From the NCBI RefSeq assembly GCF_964204865.1, contig NC_135251.1, positions 13,144,001 to 13,208,000 of the forward strand: DNA of 64,000 nucleotides, given 5' to 3'. How positions within the stretch are numbered: position 1 is the stretch's first letter; the number at the start of each line of letters is the position of its first letter. The DNA is from Styela clava. Its lineage: Eukaryota > Chordata > Ascidiacea > Stolidobranchia > Styelidae. The translations under genes and the position numbers were made by a program. The notes beneath the pieces were generated by a model that worked only from the letters and a program-made list of their open reading frames with translations, made no database searches and was not told the origin of the DNA. This document shows positions 13,086-26,200 of the stretch, piece after piece.

Positions 13086-13730
13086 ACCTACAACCTCATG
13101 CAATGATAGGCTTACCAATACGTCCCGCTTTAGGCGGGACAGTCCCGCTTTTTAGCGTCTTGTCCCGCCGTCCCGACAAGTCAGCCAAAAGTCCCGATTT
13201 TGCGTTTAGCCATCCAGCATAATACACGAACATGTTCTCGTTACTGTTGTTGCTGTGTAGCGCAACGCTAGCGAACTTACTGAATATGAATGCGTTATTT
13301 TGGTTGTTTCCCGCTAACATTATTAGCGAACGTATCACATTTAAAATCAATTCTAATTGGTCCTGTTCGAACGTTCGCGTAAATGTAACATTGAACAACG
13401 TTTTTTTAAAGGTGTTATCTACAGAAAAGCATGCTTGGGCGAATAAGTAAATCCCAATGCTTGAAAACGGCAGACTATTTCATTATTCTATACTTCTTTT
13501 GATGTACATAAAAAAATTTAATTCAGATCATTTGTATCGTTAGCGTCTATTTCTTTCTATTTTTTGAACCGAACTCGATATTCAGACAGAGAATATGCGC
13601 ATGAACTCTCGATCACAATAAAGACAGTCGGGATTGCTTAAATGTAGGCCTATGTAGTAAAATCGGAAACTGTAAAGTTACTGGAGGCGTCCCGCTTTGA
13701 AATAAAAAAAATATGGTATCCCAATGCAAA
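13086..13730. mobile_element. Degenerate TIR element with 'gtcccgc' ends
   Basis: The left side has repeated gtcccgc motifs at 13123-13175 in direct and inverse orientation. The right side (about 13685-13720) carries 'ggcgtcccgctttgaaat' followed by 'atggtatccc', roughly the inverse of the left outer bases. No clean target duplication was found, so the boundaries are approximate. Confidence 0.4.
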
Positions 13731-15054
13731 GATAATGTGGGGAGTGGAATGTAATTTATTTGCGACGATAGTCATACTCATGAAGCCATGAAAGCTTTAA
13801 GAAAATCCAAGCCACGAAAAACTACACTGATTGCTAGATTGACATTGCGGAAAAAAGTGTTTTAAAATATACAAACAAACGCAAAACCATGGCGGCAAAT
13901 TCAGTGTGCGGACACTCATAAAAGCAATTATCAGGAAAAACACTAACCACACGTGAGCAGGTCTTTAGCCTAATTGATACATAGATGTGGCCAACATTGT
14001 TAAAACAGTACCGGTATACACACAGAGAGAACAAATCAAAAATATGCCATTAAATGAATGTTTAAAAATGTTGCGCATTGATATGGGCATAAGTCATTCT
14101 ACAAACTATTTACACATATATAGTTGAACACTCATTTAGTATTCAAGCGGAATTTCTAGAAATAGCAGTATCTGCTGACAGTCCGAATTCAATATCATAC
14201 TTTTTGTCACAAAATGAAATATCTGAATCAATCCCTGATGTATTCAGCTTTCGATTCTGTCAAGATGTTTGTATGTTGCCTTTATGCTGCCATGTAATTT
14301 CATATTTCTGTCTTTAATTGTTGATATTCCTTCAGTGCTGGATCATTGTTGTCAATCTAATCTTTCTGTGCCGTTCAAAACTGCGACCGCACCCGACGAC
14401 TGCCAAACGCAAAATTTAAGTCCAATCTTTTATCAATAAACTTTTTCAATTCCAGTGGATGGGCCTTGATCATGTTGATATCACGCGATACAAATCCAAC
14501 AGTAAATATCAAAACACACAGCGCGTAGCATTCTCAGTCCAACAGCATTGATTGATCTTTCATCTCACAGAGCAACAAAAACATGTCCGACTCAGACGGC
14601 AGTCTGGCAAGTACTATATTTTGAAGCTCACGGAAAAGGATTTCCGTTTGAGTTTATTTGCGTATTTGGAAGGGTTTTGTTGGTTGAAATAACTGGAATG
14701 ATATACTGAGGCGTTAGGAAAAAGTAGGTCGTGGCATCTGCCAATCATCTCTGCGTCGGTACCATAAGTTATCAAAGTGAAGTAGGGACAGAGTATTTCT
14801 GCTGTTCTGTAATTGCATTTAATGCATGGTAATTAAAGGTTTATACCAGAATTATACTTGTGTTTTCTCGCGAAGAGCCCGCAAATGCGTTTGCGGCAGA
14901 TATCAAACACCGTACTCCAAGCTTGAATATTCAGTACGCGAAGATGGAGTTATTGCACTATTTTATTTATTATCATTGGTGCCGACTGCCATCTTACAGG
15001 CGATTTTTGGATTGCAACAATCTCAATTTTTTGGAATAGTGAAACATTCTTTAT

Positions 15055-15376
15055 TGGACACGTTTAGTGGCCATAACGATCGTTTCAAAATTTTGTTGTT
15101 ATTGTTATTGGACACGTTTAGTGGCCATAACGATCGTTTCAATATTATGTTGTTGTTGTTGTTGTTCTTGTTCTTGTTCTTTGACACGTTTTTAAAAAGT
15201 CGCTTTTCTCTTCGAATACTGGACCAATTGCTTTGAAATTTTCAGTGGTTAAAGATTAATTTTTTCGCTAGAAGGCTATTACTTTTATTTATTTCAAAAT
15301 TTTGCGTGAATTCTATGAAATTTGATATTTCGTCTAAAATTTTGCTGTATTATTTTTTATCCATGGGAACACGGAT
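15055..15376 (-). repeat. Dispersed repeat, segment B, right (inverted) copy
   Basis: This is the reverse complement of the block at 8388-8716, including two copies of 'ggacacgtttagtggccat', the (gtt/ctt)n run and 'tactggaccaattgctttg'. Most of the frame at 14826-15236 is a translation of this repeat. Confidence 0.8.
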
Positions 15377-15553
15377 TTTAGTCAGTGTCATGACTGGCTG
15401 TACGTTTTGATTCTGCAAAATTCTTGCTACTGGAAATTCAGAACTTTTTTGAGGGTACCGGTAGCGTCAAAGGTACCGGTAAGGACTGATTCGCTCTGGT
15501 CTAACGTGTCCATATATTTGTGCGTAGCTCTCTTGTTGTTATTTGTCTCCGTC

Positions 15554-15735
15554 TCCATTTTAAAAAAAATCGCTTTTCTCTTCGAATACTGGACCAATTG
15601 CTTTGATATTTTCAGTGGTTAAAGATAAAATTTTTCTCCAGAAGGCTATTACTTTTTTTTTCGCTATGACGTCATCAAAATTATTGCCACTGGGTGTCGC
15701 TACGTGTCCATATATTTGAGCATAGCTCTCTTGTT
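15554..15735 (-). repeat. Dispersed repeat, segment A, right (inverted) copy
   Basis: This is the reverse complement of 7358-7520, ending 'gagcatagctctcttg'. Together with 15055-15376 it mirrors the A-then-B order of the left block, so the two blocks form a large imperfect inverted repeat around about 6.3 kb. Confidence 0.8.
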
Positions 15736-16770
15736 TTATATTAAATGACTTTTTGAAATCTCCCGGAAAATAATGAGTACCAACGTTAGATGATTAAATA
15801 CTATTTGCGATTGATTTAAATCAAATTTTACTTTTTACGACACCCGGTTTCCGAAAATACGAAGTTATAACACAAAACAATACGCTTTGTCACATTTTTT
15901 TGCGCTCTCAATAAAATACATATATCTTGAATTTTGAGTTGTTGATGAATCGGTTCCTATCGCCCAAGCGCGACTGACGCCTGGTCGAGTGTCGGGCGAT
16001 TTTTTAGTCAGCAATAAATTTAAAAAGTTGGAATGCTAACTGGAAATCAAAAGTTGGGTTTTGCTCTGAGAAGCATTCGTTTTCTGTTAAAGGCATTCAA
16101 ATCAAATTTAATGGTATCATACCAGTCCGATAAACTACATCCTCTTTAGAGATCGGCCACAGCCAGTTAGCTGAGGACTACACACGCCACAATATCGCGT
16201 TGAGAGAATACCATGACGCATCACTCGAGCGTAACGAGACAACTGTGTAACATAAATTAACAAAGACGAAAAAAGCTTGAGCGAACTATAATAAGTTAAC
16301 TATGGTTACATACACGGAAAACACAATAATTCAACCACTAGATGTCGGACAAGAAATCAAAACAAACAAACGGCGTTTTCCTGTGAAAGTCTGCTGGAAG
16401 TTATAGCAAAATTATCTTTTTTGAATTGACATGTGAGGTATGGGAAAATGGATCATAATTGGCTAAGAATAAATATTAGATATACTGGCAAGGATCGTCG
16501 GGTGTAAACAATTCATGTTAACACAAAGGTAAACCGGCAGAACTTTACAGTGTTTCGAAATAAGTTCAGAATGTTTGAACAAATCCCATCTGCCCTGCCC
16601 ATGGAACACAGCCCAATCATGTCCACTTTATATAAACAGTTTCAAATTGGAATCCACCGTGTCTGCCGTGTGTTTATGTTACCAAAGTTGGACGCCCGAA
16701 CGACACACGTTCGTCTGTTCGTGTTTATAAATTTGTTAAAATATTTGTTTGTGTGTGTCATATGACTGTA

Positions 16771-16802
16771 TGGGTACCGGTCTGCCGGTACCGGTACCGG
16801 TA
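16771..16802. repeat. GGTACC/ACCGGT palindromic run
   Basis: Overlapping GGTACC and ACCGGT hexamers form a short self-complementary array. Similar runs occur at 7811-7866, 8175-8190 and 15457-15482. Confidence 0.7.
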
Positions 16803-17216
16803 AACTTGCACATGTGTTCCTGCATGTTTTAAACCTCATTACTGTATCAGAGGTTTTGCCGTTTTTTCCTATCTGGTATGTTTTCATTATTTTTTTTGTT
16901 TCGTGGAAATCAAAATAAACTTATAGGCCTACTACTGTACTAAGTTCAGAAATACTGAAATAAGGGTAAACAAAAATGTACAATGGAATTAAAATTTTGA
17001 ACTGTGTTTTTACATTATACAGTTATAGTCTATCTTTGTCAGGTGTCATTTATGCAGTTATTCAGAAATTATTGTATTGAAATTTGCTTTCAACTTTATT
17101 ATGATAGTCAAAATTCCGATTGAAATTTTTCCAGGTTCCTTGAATCTATAAACCAGTCAACCTGGCTACAATTAAAGTTTCTCATTTACCTGCAGTGCTG
17201 GATATATCCTATTCTC

Positions 17217-20200
17217 ATGTCGTTATCTAACAATCCCAATTTATACCAATGGAAGAAATTCAAAAAACAGACATTGCCAAAACCAAGCAAGACCAAGAAA
17301 GATGATATTCAATGTTGGCTTGAAAAAGTTGAAGCAGCAACTGATGTGGCAATAAAAAAAACATTCTCAGAATATAAACCTTCTGCTGTGTCTCAAACAA
17401 GGTCCGTACATTATTTTGGTACTCCCATAGCTGCATAGTGTATGTACCAGGTTAGGTTTAGGCCATAATTTTATTCCGATTTTCAGTGTTTTAGGTCGAT
17501 TACGATTATGGAGACTGTCTGTCTGTGTTAGCAAAGTACCCCCTGTCCCTTCACACAACTTGATGTAGTAAAGTAGGTGAAGAAAATTTGTTACCTCCAT
17601 ATTGGTACACACACCTCTGTGTGGCCATTATTCTGCATAATTGCAGAATTTAATAATACTTAATTTCAAAAAATATTTATCAGGCTATTAATGTTTTTAG
17701 ACTGGATTATCGCTGCTGAGATTTTTGCATAATAGGTCTGTAGAGGTACCAACTATGTTCCAAAATTATACAGCACCCAGTAATGAAATCCAATGATTTC
17801 AAATCCAAATGTACCCTTAAGTCTCTTTACAGTTTTACTTAATTATCCAGTGGATATGGCACATAATTTCTATCTATCTCTACAGTAAGAAAAAATAAAA
17901 GACGGCAAATTTAAATGATGACTCTTGAGTCCTTTGTGGCTAATAAGGGTCTGGTGCCAGGATATATAAATACTGGAATATCTAACCGGTTTAATCTTGA
18001 ATTTACGTGGATAATGTGCATTATAGATGCTGTTAGTAAATGTCCAGGGATTATGCTTTCCAGTGGCAGTATTGGCGCCAGCAATTTTTTTCGCCTTGAC
18101 ATGTCATGCACAAAATTATATTTTCACATGCAAGTTTGCTGTATGCTCTTCAATTTTATTTTACTGAATATAATCAAATAATTTTATTTCAAGATATTCT
18201 ACTCATCATGGAGATGATTTATCACAAGTAATGGATAAATTGCATGATTATGAAGATAGCCACGCTGAAGCTCAAGAACTTGTATCAGATTGGATGAATG
18301 AAAAAATTAGATTTGATTATTTAGACAATGACGAAGAAAATCTGCTTACAAATTCAAATGTGGAATTTGGGTAATATTCGCTTTTTTACTTGTTAAATAG
18401 AAGTTAAAAAGTTCTTTAAATGGAAATTTTATAAATATGTGTTTTTCAAATGTGAATGTAGAGTCTACTGCTCTACTACCCAGCAGTTTTCAGATGACAA
18501 AATGCATTTCTAGTTTTGCAATCAAATTATTATAGTAATGAAGTGTACCGTACATCCCAATTTAATTATAAATTATTATATCAAATTTCATTGTTTCATA
18601 TGGGGTTTATCACTAGATGTGACTCTTAAATCAATTCGGATACTGAATTGCAAACACTGTTAGGGAATCTGAGTGATTAACTTGACTTGAATTGCCATTA
18701 ATTGAAAACTGGAAGTGACTAGAGTCATTTAAATGGAATGACTTGGACTGATCGACTAAACGCTAGTGAGACTAAACTCAACGATTGGCTCGACTTGTCA
18801 CTTAGACCTATACCAAAACTTGGATTACCCTCAACTTATCTCGCTAATCAGGGTTAAGGGACTGACCAGGAAACTAAAAATCAATTGGTCATAAAAACTT
18901 TAAAAGACTAATGTTTGCTAGTTTACATGTAATAAAAATAAGATTACAACATAACGTTTGTGTGCTTGGTGGTGGCGTACCTCATATGATTGTTGCATGA
19001 CACACTTTACATATTTTATGAGAAAAGTTTTTTCAAATCAAGATCATATTAAAATAAATGATCATTATTACAGGCAACAGCCAGTACGTGGGATTGAAAC
19101 TGCAACTTCAGAAAAGTGGTATCAAGATAGCGAAGCTTTCATTCAAAGTTATTTAGAAAAAGACAATCCAAAATCAAGTTTCTCTAGAAGTAAACACGAA
19201 AGACCTGTACAGAAAAATGATGTCTTAGGTCAACTGGATATTTATGAGGCCGATGAAAACACAGTAGTGAAGGCATTATTAAAAAATATGATGGAAAAGC
19301 CACTCATTAAACCCAATGAGATGAAAGTCCTAAAGAAAAAGAGCATTTTATCAGAGAAAAAACACACTAAATTTCATGATCCAACGACAACTATGGACAT
19401 GCGGCATAAGGAGGTATGAACCCAACTTTAATTAAAATCCTTTAAAAGACTATAACTGGGCTCTAGTTAAAGGGTAATTAAGTATATTTATTTTTCATAT
19501 TACATATTTATATGACTTTTGGTCTGAACCTGGCTCTGCACAAGCAACCATTGCTGGGTAAGGTGCTACTTAATTTCGAAATGGTAAAATCTTTCCATTT
19601 CAGTTTTGCCTATTACACTCTGGGTGAGGCAGTGCACATGGGGTTTGAACCCAAGATTTTAGCCTCAGATGCCAGTTAAGTTCGATGCTTTACCCACTAG
19701 GCCACTGGCTATCATCCTGGGTAATTTTTATTTTTTATTTTCCAATAACTTGCTATATTTATAGGTGAAAGAAGCAAGACTCCGAAAGCAAAAGCAGGAG
19801 GAAAAGAAGAGACAGGAGAGGATGATTCAAAAAGAAGCAAAATTTAAAGCTCAACAAATTCTGAAAGAAGAAGAAATGCAAAAAGCAAGCATTTACTTGA
19901 TATATATCTTTAGATTATTACCATCTGCATTATGGAATTTTGGATATACAGTACTTGTTTCTAATCCATTCTAGATACTTTTCTACAATCTACAGTATTG
20001 GGGAAGCGTGAGTCATTGACTCGGCTTGAGTAGGACTTAGTCACCATTTAACATTTACTGAAGACTCAAATTGATTCTGACTTGTTATCAACAAACAATC
20101 AGGAAGACTAACTAGGGGATTGACTTGGCCCGTGACTAGGATGACCCGCGACTTGACTCGCAACTCAGAGATTAGTGACTTCTACTCCTCACCCCTGCTT

Positions 20201-23200
20201 TGAAACTCTGAAATTGTGAGATAATTTTTATCATAGAAATTGCGAAAGAAAAAAGAAGAAGAGGCAATTCAAATAGAAATGGCAAAACTAAGGAAAGAGA
20301 TGATTGAACAAAAAAAGAGAGAGGAAAATCAAAGAAGGGAAAAAGAAAAGAAAATTGAAAAAGGTGAATTTTTTGCATTGAAACTCACAACTAAGTTACA
20401 TCGGAGGTTAAATTAATTACATTTAAACTTCTAGGATACGAATAATGTATTGGGTCTTTTGAGGAAGTGTTTGTAATTGTATTTAAAAAGTACCGGTAGT
20501 AACTATTTAGATATCAGTGCCAGCTTTTTTAAAGACTTTGTGAGGGAAGCTTGAATTACATCTTAGAAAATATTTTCGAAATCTTACATTTTGTTATTAT
20601 TAATTAAGTGTGCAGCAAGACTCTTGAATCAAACTTATATTTTGTGTGTGTTTTTTTAGGATTGGCTTTGGAAAATGAATCAAAAATGACTAGAAGACAG
20701 GAGATTGAACGCATAGAAAGAGAGAAACAAAAAGAAATAATATTAAGTGAGATTTCCAGAATTGAAGACAAAGAAAGAAGAGTCGCTGAAAGGATGAAAA
20801 AAAGAAACACAGAAAATCGGATATTGTTACATAAATGCTTCAGCACTTGGTGTAAAATTGTTCTCAATCAAAGAGTCAAACTTGGTAAGCAGTCTCACAA
20901 TAGAAACTAGTAGGCTATTTATTTTTATTTAGCTGTATGCCATTGGGAAATTTTGATGAGAAAATTTTGAAAAGCTGCTGTAAAATATACTGCTGACAAA
21001 CATGGACAAATAATTCAGAATTTTTATGATAATATGACTATTAAATCCCATATCTGGTTTTAAAGTAGAAGAATTCTAAATAAAACTTATTTTTTAAGTT
21101 TATTCTCAACTATAATATCCATACAATTTTGTTCAGATAATTTTATAGGTTTAATATGGTTTATAATATAAACATTAATTGATTTGATTTTGGCTTTTTG
21201 TGGTTAGTTCTGTTGACTGTATTCTGTGTATAGCATAATTACCTGGAAAATACATAAATTTTGAACCTTTGAATTTGAAATAACTTAACCAAAATTATTT
21301 TGGAAACTAAGCTAATCAATTTATCCCCAGTCAAAGTATGCTAATTTGACATGGAATTACTGGTAATTTCATTCTGAATGTCTTTGTCTCTTTGTCTTTG
21401 TGAATAACGACTAGCTAATTGAAAGATTGCAAATGTGTATTTTACAGGAAAAGCTAAAGCAATGTCAGATTGGAAGTGCATGCAAAACGTGTGGAATGCC
21501 TGGAAATCTTACACAAGAAATCGAAGATTGGAAATTGAAACAAAGCATCATCAGGTTTATTTGTGGCATATGCCACATAATTTGCTACAATTTATTCTCA
21601 TTCATCAAGTATTCATACCTTATTAATAGTAAGGCATCTCCTAGGATTAGTTGTTGCTGACGATGTTAATTCATATTTCTATTTGTACTTAAATCACATA
21701 TTGTCTGACGAGAATTCTCAGTCAACTTAGTGCTCACTAAATTATAACTTTGTTTATACCTATTGAATGTCTGGAAGTTCATCTACAGGGAGTTTGAAAA
21801 TACGGCTTGAACTCCAATATATTAAACACAGGCTAAGACTCCATGGCCTTGGTTACCAAATATCCCTCTAAACAACCTTCTTCTGTTGAAATGACCTGCT
21901 ATCTTGTAAACTTTTATCAACAGATTCATTAATTATTTCAGACAAATATGAGAGAGACAAGATTGAAGGAGAAGAAAGCAGTTAATTGTGAAAAGTATCG
22001 TTTGATGAGGAAATCATTCTTCACTTGGAAAGTAAATAAAAAATCTTTTTTTCTGGACATGGAATTTAGAGCATTTTAACACACATCTCTGGTAAATGTC
22101 TGCAGTGGCTTTATGATTCAAAATCGAACTCAAGCCTAGGAATCTTTCAGACATTTTTACAGCAAGTTCACACCCACTAACTCAGAAGTAAAGGAGACTC
22201 ATTCCTAGGCAAACTTACTGACACTTTAGTGAATGTTGACTAGCATGAGACTTTAAACAGATGGGAACAATTTGTTCAAGTCATACAAAGGAAAAAAATA
22301 CATTTTTTTTGTTGCATAATTTGTTTAAATTTTTGTCAGGTTTGGGTAAAAACTGAGCAAGAAAGAAAAGAAATTTTGAAGCAGCAAAACACTACTAAAG
22401 CAAAGATGCAAGCTTTGTTGGACGCGTTTACATCCGGAAATATTGGGAATAAAATAGAAGGTAGATAGATGATATTAAAACTCCACGACTAACTTTTCTA
22501 TGTAAACGTTATTTAAGTTGAATTTGGAATGTTGAATAATTCTAAATTAGATCATACCGTTGTTAAACAAGACAGGTTTGTATAATGATTGCATATAAAT
22601 GTGCGAAGCTATTTGATTTTTTTCTACTTTTTAGTCGAATTAAGCTAAATTTGACTCTTACAAAAATAGCTCAAAATATCAGAAATCTTGTCTATGTAAA
22701 AAAATAATTGATTCATATTGAAAATTGAAATGTGTTTGTTCCTGAAATTATGAGTTATATCTCAGTTTAAAGTGCAATTTTAAATGTTCAGATTTCTTAT
22801 GAAAGTGGACAAAATTTATTTTATTTTCATGTAGAACCGATGATTATTCAGTCCGTTGAATCAATTAGTGAAGTTGAGTCAGAACTTCCACATTTTCAAC
22901 CGAAAAAACCTCCAATAATTTCGAACCCAGGTATGATTCTATGTATCTTTTATGTTCTATATAAATTGAAAGCTTATGGGCCAGAGCTTGGTAGTTTGTT
23001 CGTAGCTGAGGGGTTGAGTTAAAAAAATGTGTGATTTGAGGTATAAACATCTCAGGGCTCTTCTGAGAGTACAAACTAGGGCGTATGTGTACCAATATGG
23101 AGGTAACTAATTTTGTTTGCCTACTTTACATCAAGTTGTATAAAGGGACGGAAGCCTATGGGCAGGGGATTTATTCACTTGGCCAACACAGACCGTCCCC

Positions 23201-26200
23201 GAACCCTAACCTGGTACACATACTAAGGGAGTACCCGAACTAGCCCTTCAACCTTGCATAAATCATATGTGGGTATAGCATTCTCTAGGTCTAGGAGAAA
23301 TTGTACTAAATCCCCTCCCCCCCAAAAATTTTCAAAGTATTTATTTAGAATTCAAGTGTGATACAAATAATCTTACAAATGTTCAGGTCATGGAGCGAAT
23401 AATTTAAATCATACTACGAAACCGAAACATGCATGGCAAGTTACGAAGAAGGATGTACACAGATTGAAACCTGCAGAAATGAGACATTTATCTGATAAAA
23501 GACACAATACACCGCAAGCAACTACTCAGGAACCAAGAGTAAAAGTTCATGTTCAATCAATTGATCCTTATATACACAGACACAAGTTTCAGAAAGAGGT
23601 GAAAATGGATTTTTGAAAGAGAAATAGAACTTTGGCCTACAATAGGAAATTTATGTTACTGCATTCGAAGATTTCCCTTGAAAACAAAACACGAAAAAGG
23701 GCGAAAAGTAGCCATAATTTGAAATTGATTGAAAATTATTCAAATACTTTGATATTCGAATATTTGATTCGTTTTGGACAACCCTGTTAATATGTAACAG
23801 GATTTTAAAGTTGGTGATCTGGGTAGCTTTTCTTGATGAAATTCCCAAAAAAAAGGATTTTATACTGTGAATGTTCAGACTAGAAAAATAGTACTAATAA
23901 TAACAATACTAATAATAGTACAATAACTACTAACATGATTTCGTTCAAATTGTTAAAATGATACCAAATTATCTGTTTTGTCACAAAGTTATGAAAAGTT
24001 GTAAAACTTGTAATATTGCCCGAATTAAAGTAAAATTTATTTGAAAAAGTATTAGGTTCTAATTCTATTTTTCAAATGAAGTTTTGTGCATTATTGTCAA
24101 TCAAAGTACGTGTAGATAGATACAGGATAAGATGAAGATAAACTTATTTTTAACTTTGCCACTGTACAAAATATCACGATACCTAAGGCAAGTACAAAAA
24201 ATCATAATACACAAGAACAAGACAAACACACAGGATAGGAATTCTGGAACATTCCAAAACTTTAAATGATGCTTTTATAATGTGGGACATACAAGTGCTA
24301 CATAGCAATCTCACTTTGTGGAATAAAAGATAAGTTGAAATGATGAAATAATAATATTCAGGCTTGAACACAAATTTCAGGTTGGTCAAATCCTTGACGA
24401 CTTGAATCAATGTTGCTATGTGTATTTAACAATTTTCTCCAATATTCCAGGTTATTGACCAACAACGAGTCATATTGCACGAGCAGAAGAGAATGATAGA
24501 AGAAATGCAAGAGCAGCAAAAAATACTTGCTTTACAGAAAGAAGTTGCGGTATTACAGCAACAACATAAACAACTTGAAAATAATAAAATTTCATCGCTA
24601 GGGGATGAGCAGAGCATAACAAGGGTTCAACCTCAGGAAGGGTATATATTACTTATATATTCGAGTGTTGTAAATTGGGGAAATCTTATGAAAATTAAAA
24701 GATTTCAAATTTTAATCTTATGTTGTAAGATTTAAAGACACAGTAGTTTTCGATACATCAAACCTTTATAATTTGTTAGACAAGTAATATTTTGTAAAAG
24801 TGTAACGTTGAATGGTTTCATAAATTCAATTAGGTTCTTATTCAAGGATTGCATTATAAATGAAACATAAATGTATGAACAATTTTTTACCGGTTATTTT
24901 CTTCAATATTTTTACATGTACATATTCTATTCTCAAATTTTTGACTGTTTTTAAAATTTATCGTTTAAAATCTTTGGTCTAGTTTTAAGTCCATATTGGT
25001 TATGGGAATAGTTACCAAGTTTTTGTTCTCTGTTACGTTCAGATGCTAGAACTTAATGATACAGGAAGCCATCTCAGATCAGCAGTCATATGAACCACCC
25101 TGTGACAGCAAATCTATCAATTTTATCCCCCCAAAATATCTGAACTTGCAAATCGTACTCCCATAGTATGTGTACGAGGTTAGGGTTAGGCTATAATTTT
25201 ATTAAAATTTTACTTATTTAAGTTCTATTAAGAGTTCTGGAACTGTCTGTGTTAGCCAAGTGAATATCCCCCTATCCATAGGTTTCAGTCCCTCTATACA
25301 ACTTGATGGAAAATAGGCGAACAAAATTAGTTACCTCCATATTGGTACACACACTTCTGGAGCGCCTGCAAACCTATCTATCATTTCTTTTCAGTTATTC
25401 TTGTTTAATATTTAAATTTTTATAGAAATTCAACTGAAGTGCCACAGCCACTCAGTGCGAGATCATACAGTTCTGGGAACTCAGTTGCAAAGAAACATCC
25501 GATTGTTTCGAAAATGGAAGAGAGAGCAGCTGAGAGATTGAAAAGAAGAAAGGAGTTAGAGGAAATAAAGAGAAAGAGAGAAGAGGAAAAAATAAAAAAG
25601 ATGCAAGAGGAAGAAGAGCAGAAAGAAAGAGAAGAGCAAGAAAAGAAAATGAGACAAATAGAAGAGAGAAGGGAAGCGAAACGAATGCAAAAGAAGGTGA
25701 ATTTCACAATATTTTTTTTTTCCACTTTGACTACTTAGATATTTGTATGGAGTTGTACTACTGTACGACATATAAGGTTGTTCATATAATTCTAAACAAA
25801 ATCATATTTATTCAAAGAAGATTTCAGAACCTGAAGATTTTAAATTTAAAAATTTGATTATGGTAATTCAAATTTTGTCTTTTATGCCTTGTGGAAAAAA
25901 TCATATCAAGTTTGGTATATATCATTGATGTAAATAAATCTAAAATAAGGTATTTTCATAATTATACTAGATCTGTAATGGAACTAGACGACGTGGGTAA
26001 TAAGGTATTTAATACACAAGTATTGAAAGTCTTTGGAATAGGATCGTAAATGCTTGAGCATCATTGCTCAGTAATTTGAGCTAAATGTATTTCAGTTTTC
26101 ATGACTATAATACAAAGGTAAATGTGAAAATTTCATTGATTTTAATTTCAGTTGGAAGAAGAGAAGAAAGCAGCACAAGAACGTATGAGACAATTATGTA

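Larger units (their letters stand above)
5143..17216. other. 12-kb intergenic region without a recognised gene
   Basis: No open frame here has splice-compatible neighbours or recognisable motifs. The longest (14826-15236) is largely the translation of a dispersed repeat. Contents are listed separately: a repeat family at 7.3-8.7 kb and 15.0-15.7 kb, a tandem duplication at 7.5-8.2 kb, a hAT-type element at 10.0-11.2 kb, a degenerate element near 13.1-13.7 kb, and clusters of GGTACC/ACCGGT palindromes (6.8-8.3, 15.46, 16.77 kb). Other short repeats include ggcgttatttaagca at about 5578 and 5627. Distal 5' exons of CCDC191 could lie in the right part, but I cannot identify them. Confidence 0.55.

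Noticed and set aside
13096-13398. Overlapping frames on both strands at the gtcccgc repeats
   Set aside because: They follow from a repeat with inverse symmetry; no transposase motif.
14826-15236. Open frame of 136 codons
   Set aside because: Its C-terminal part is the translation of a dispersed repeat also read at 8525-8716 (-), and the N-terminal part has no recognisable motif.
19885-19974. Extension of CCDC191 exon 4 past the GC donor to a stop
   Set aside because: It adds 29 hydrophobic residues unlike the coiled coil and would end the protein; the GC-AG junction restores a perfect frame with the next exon.
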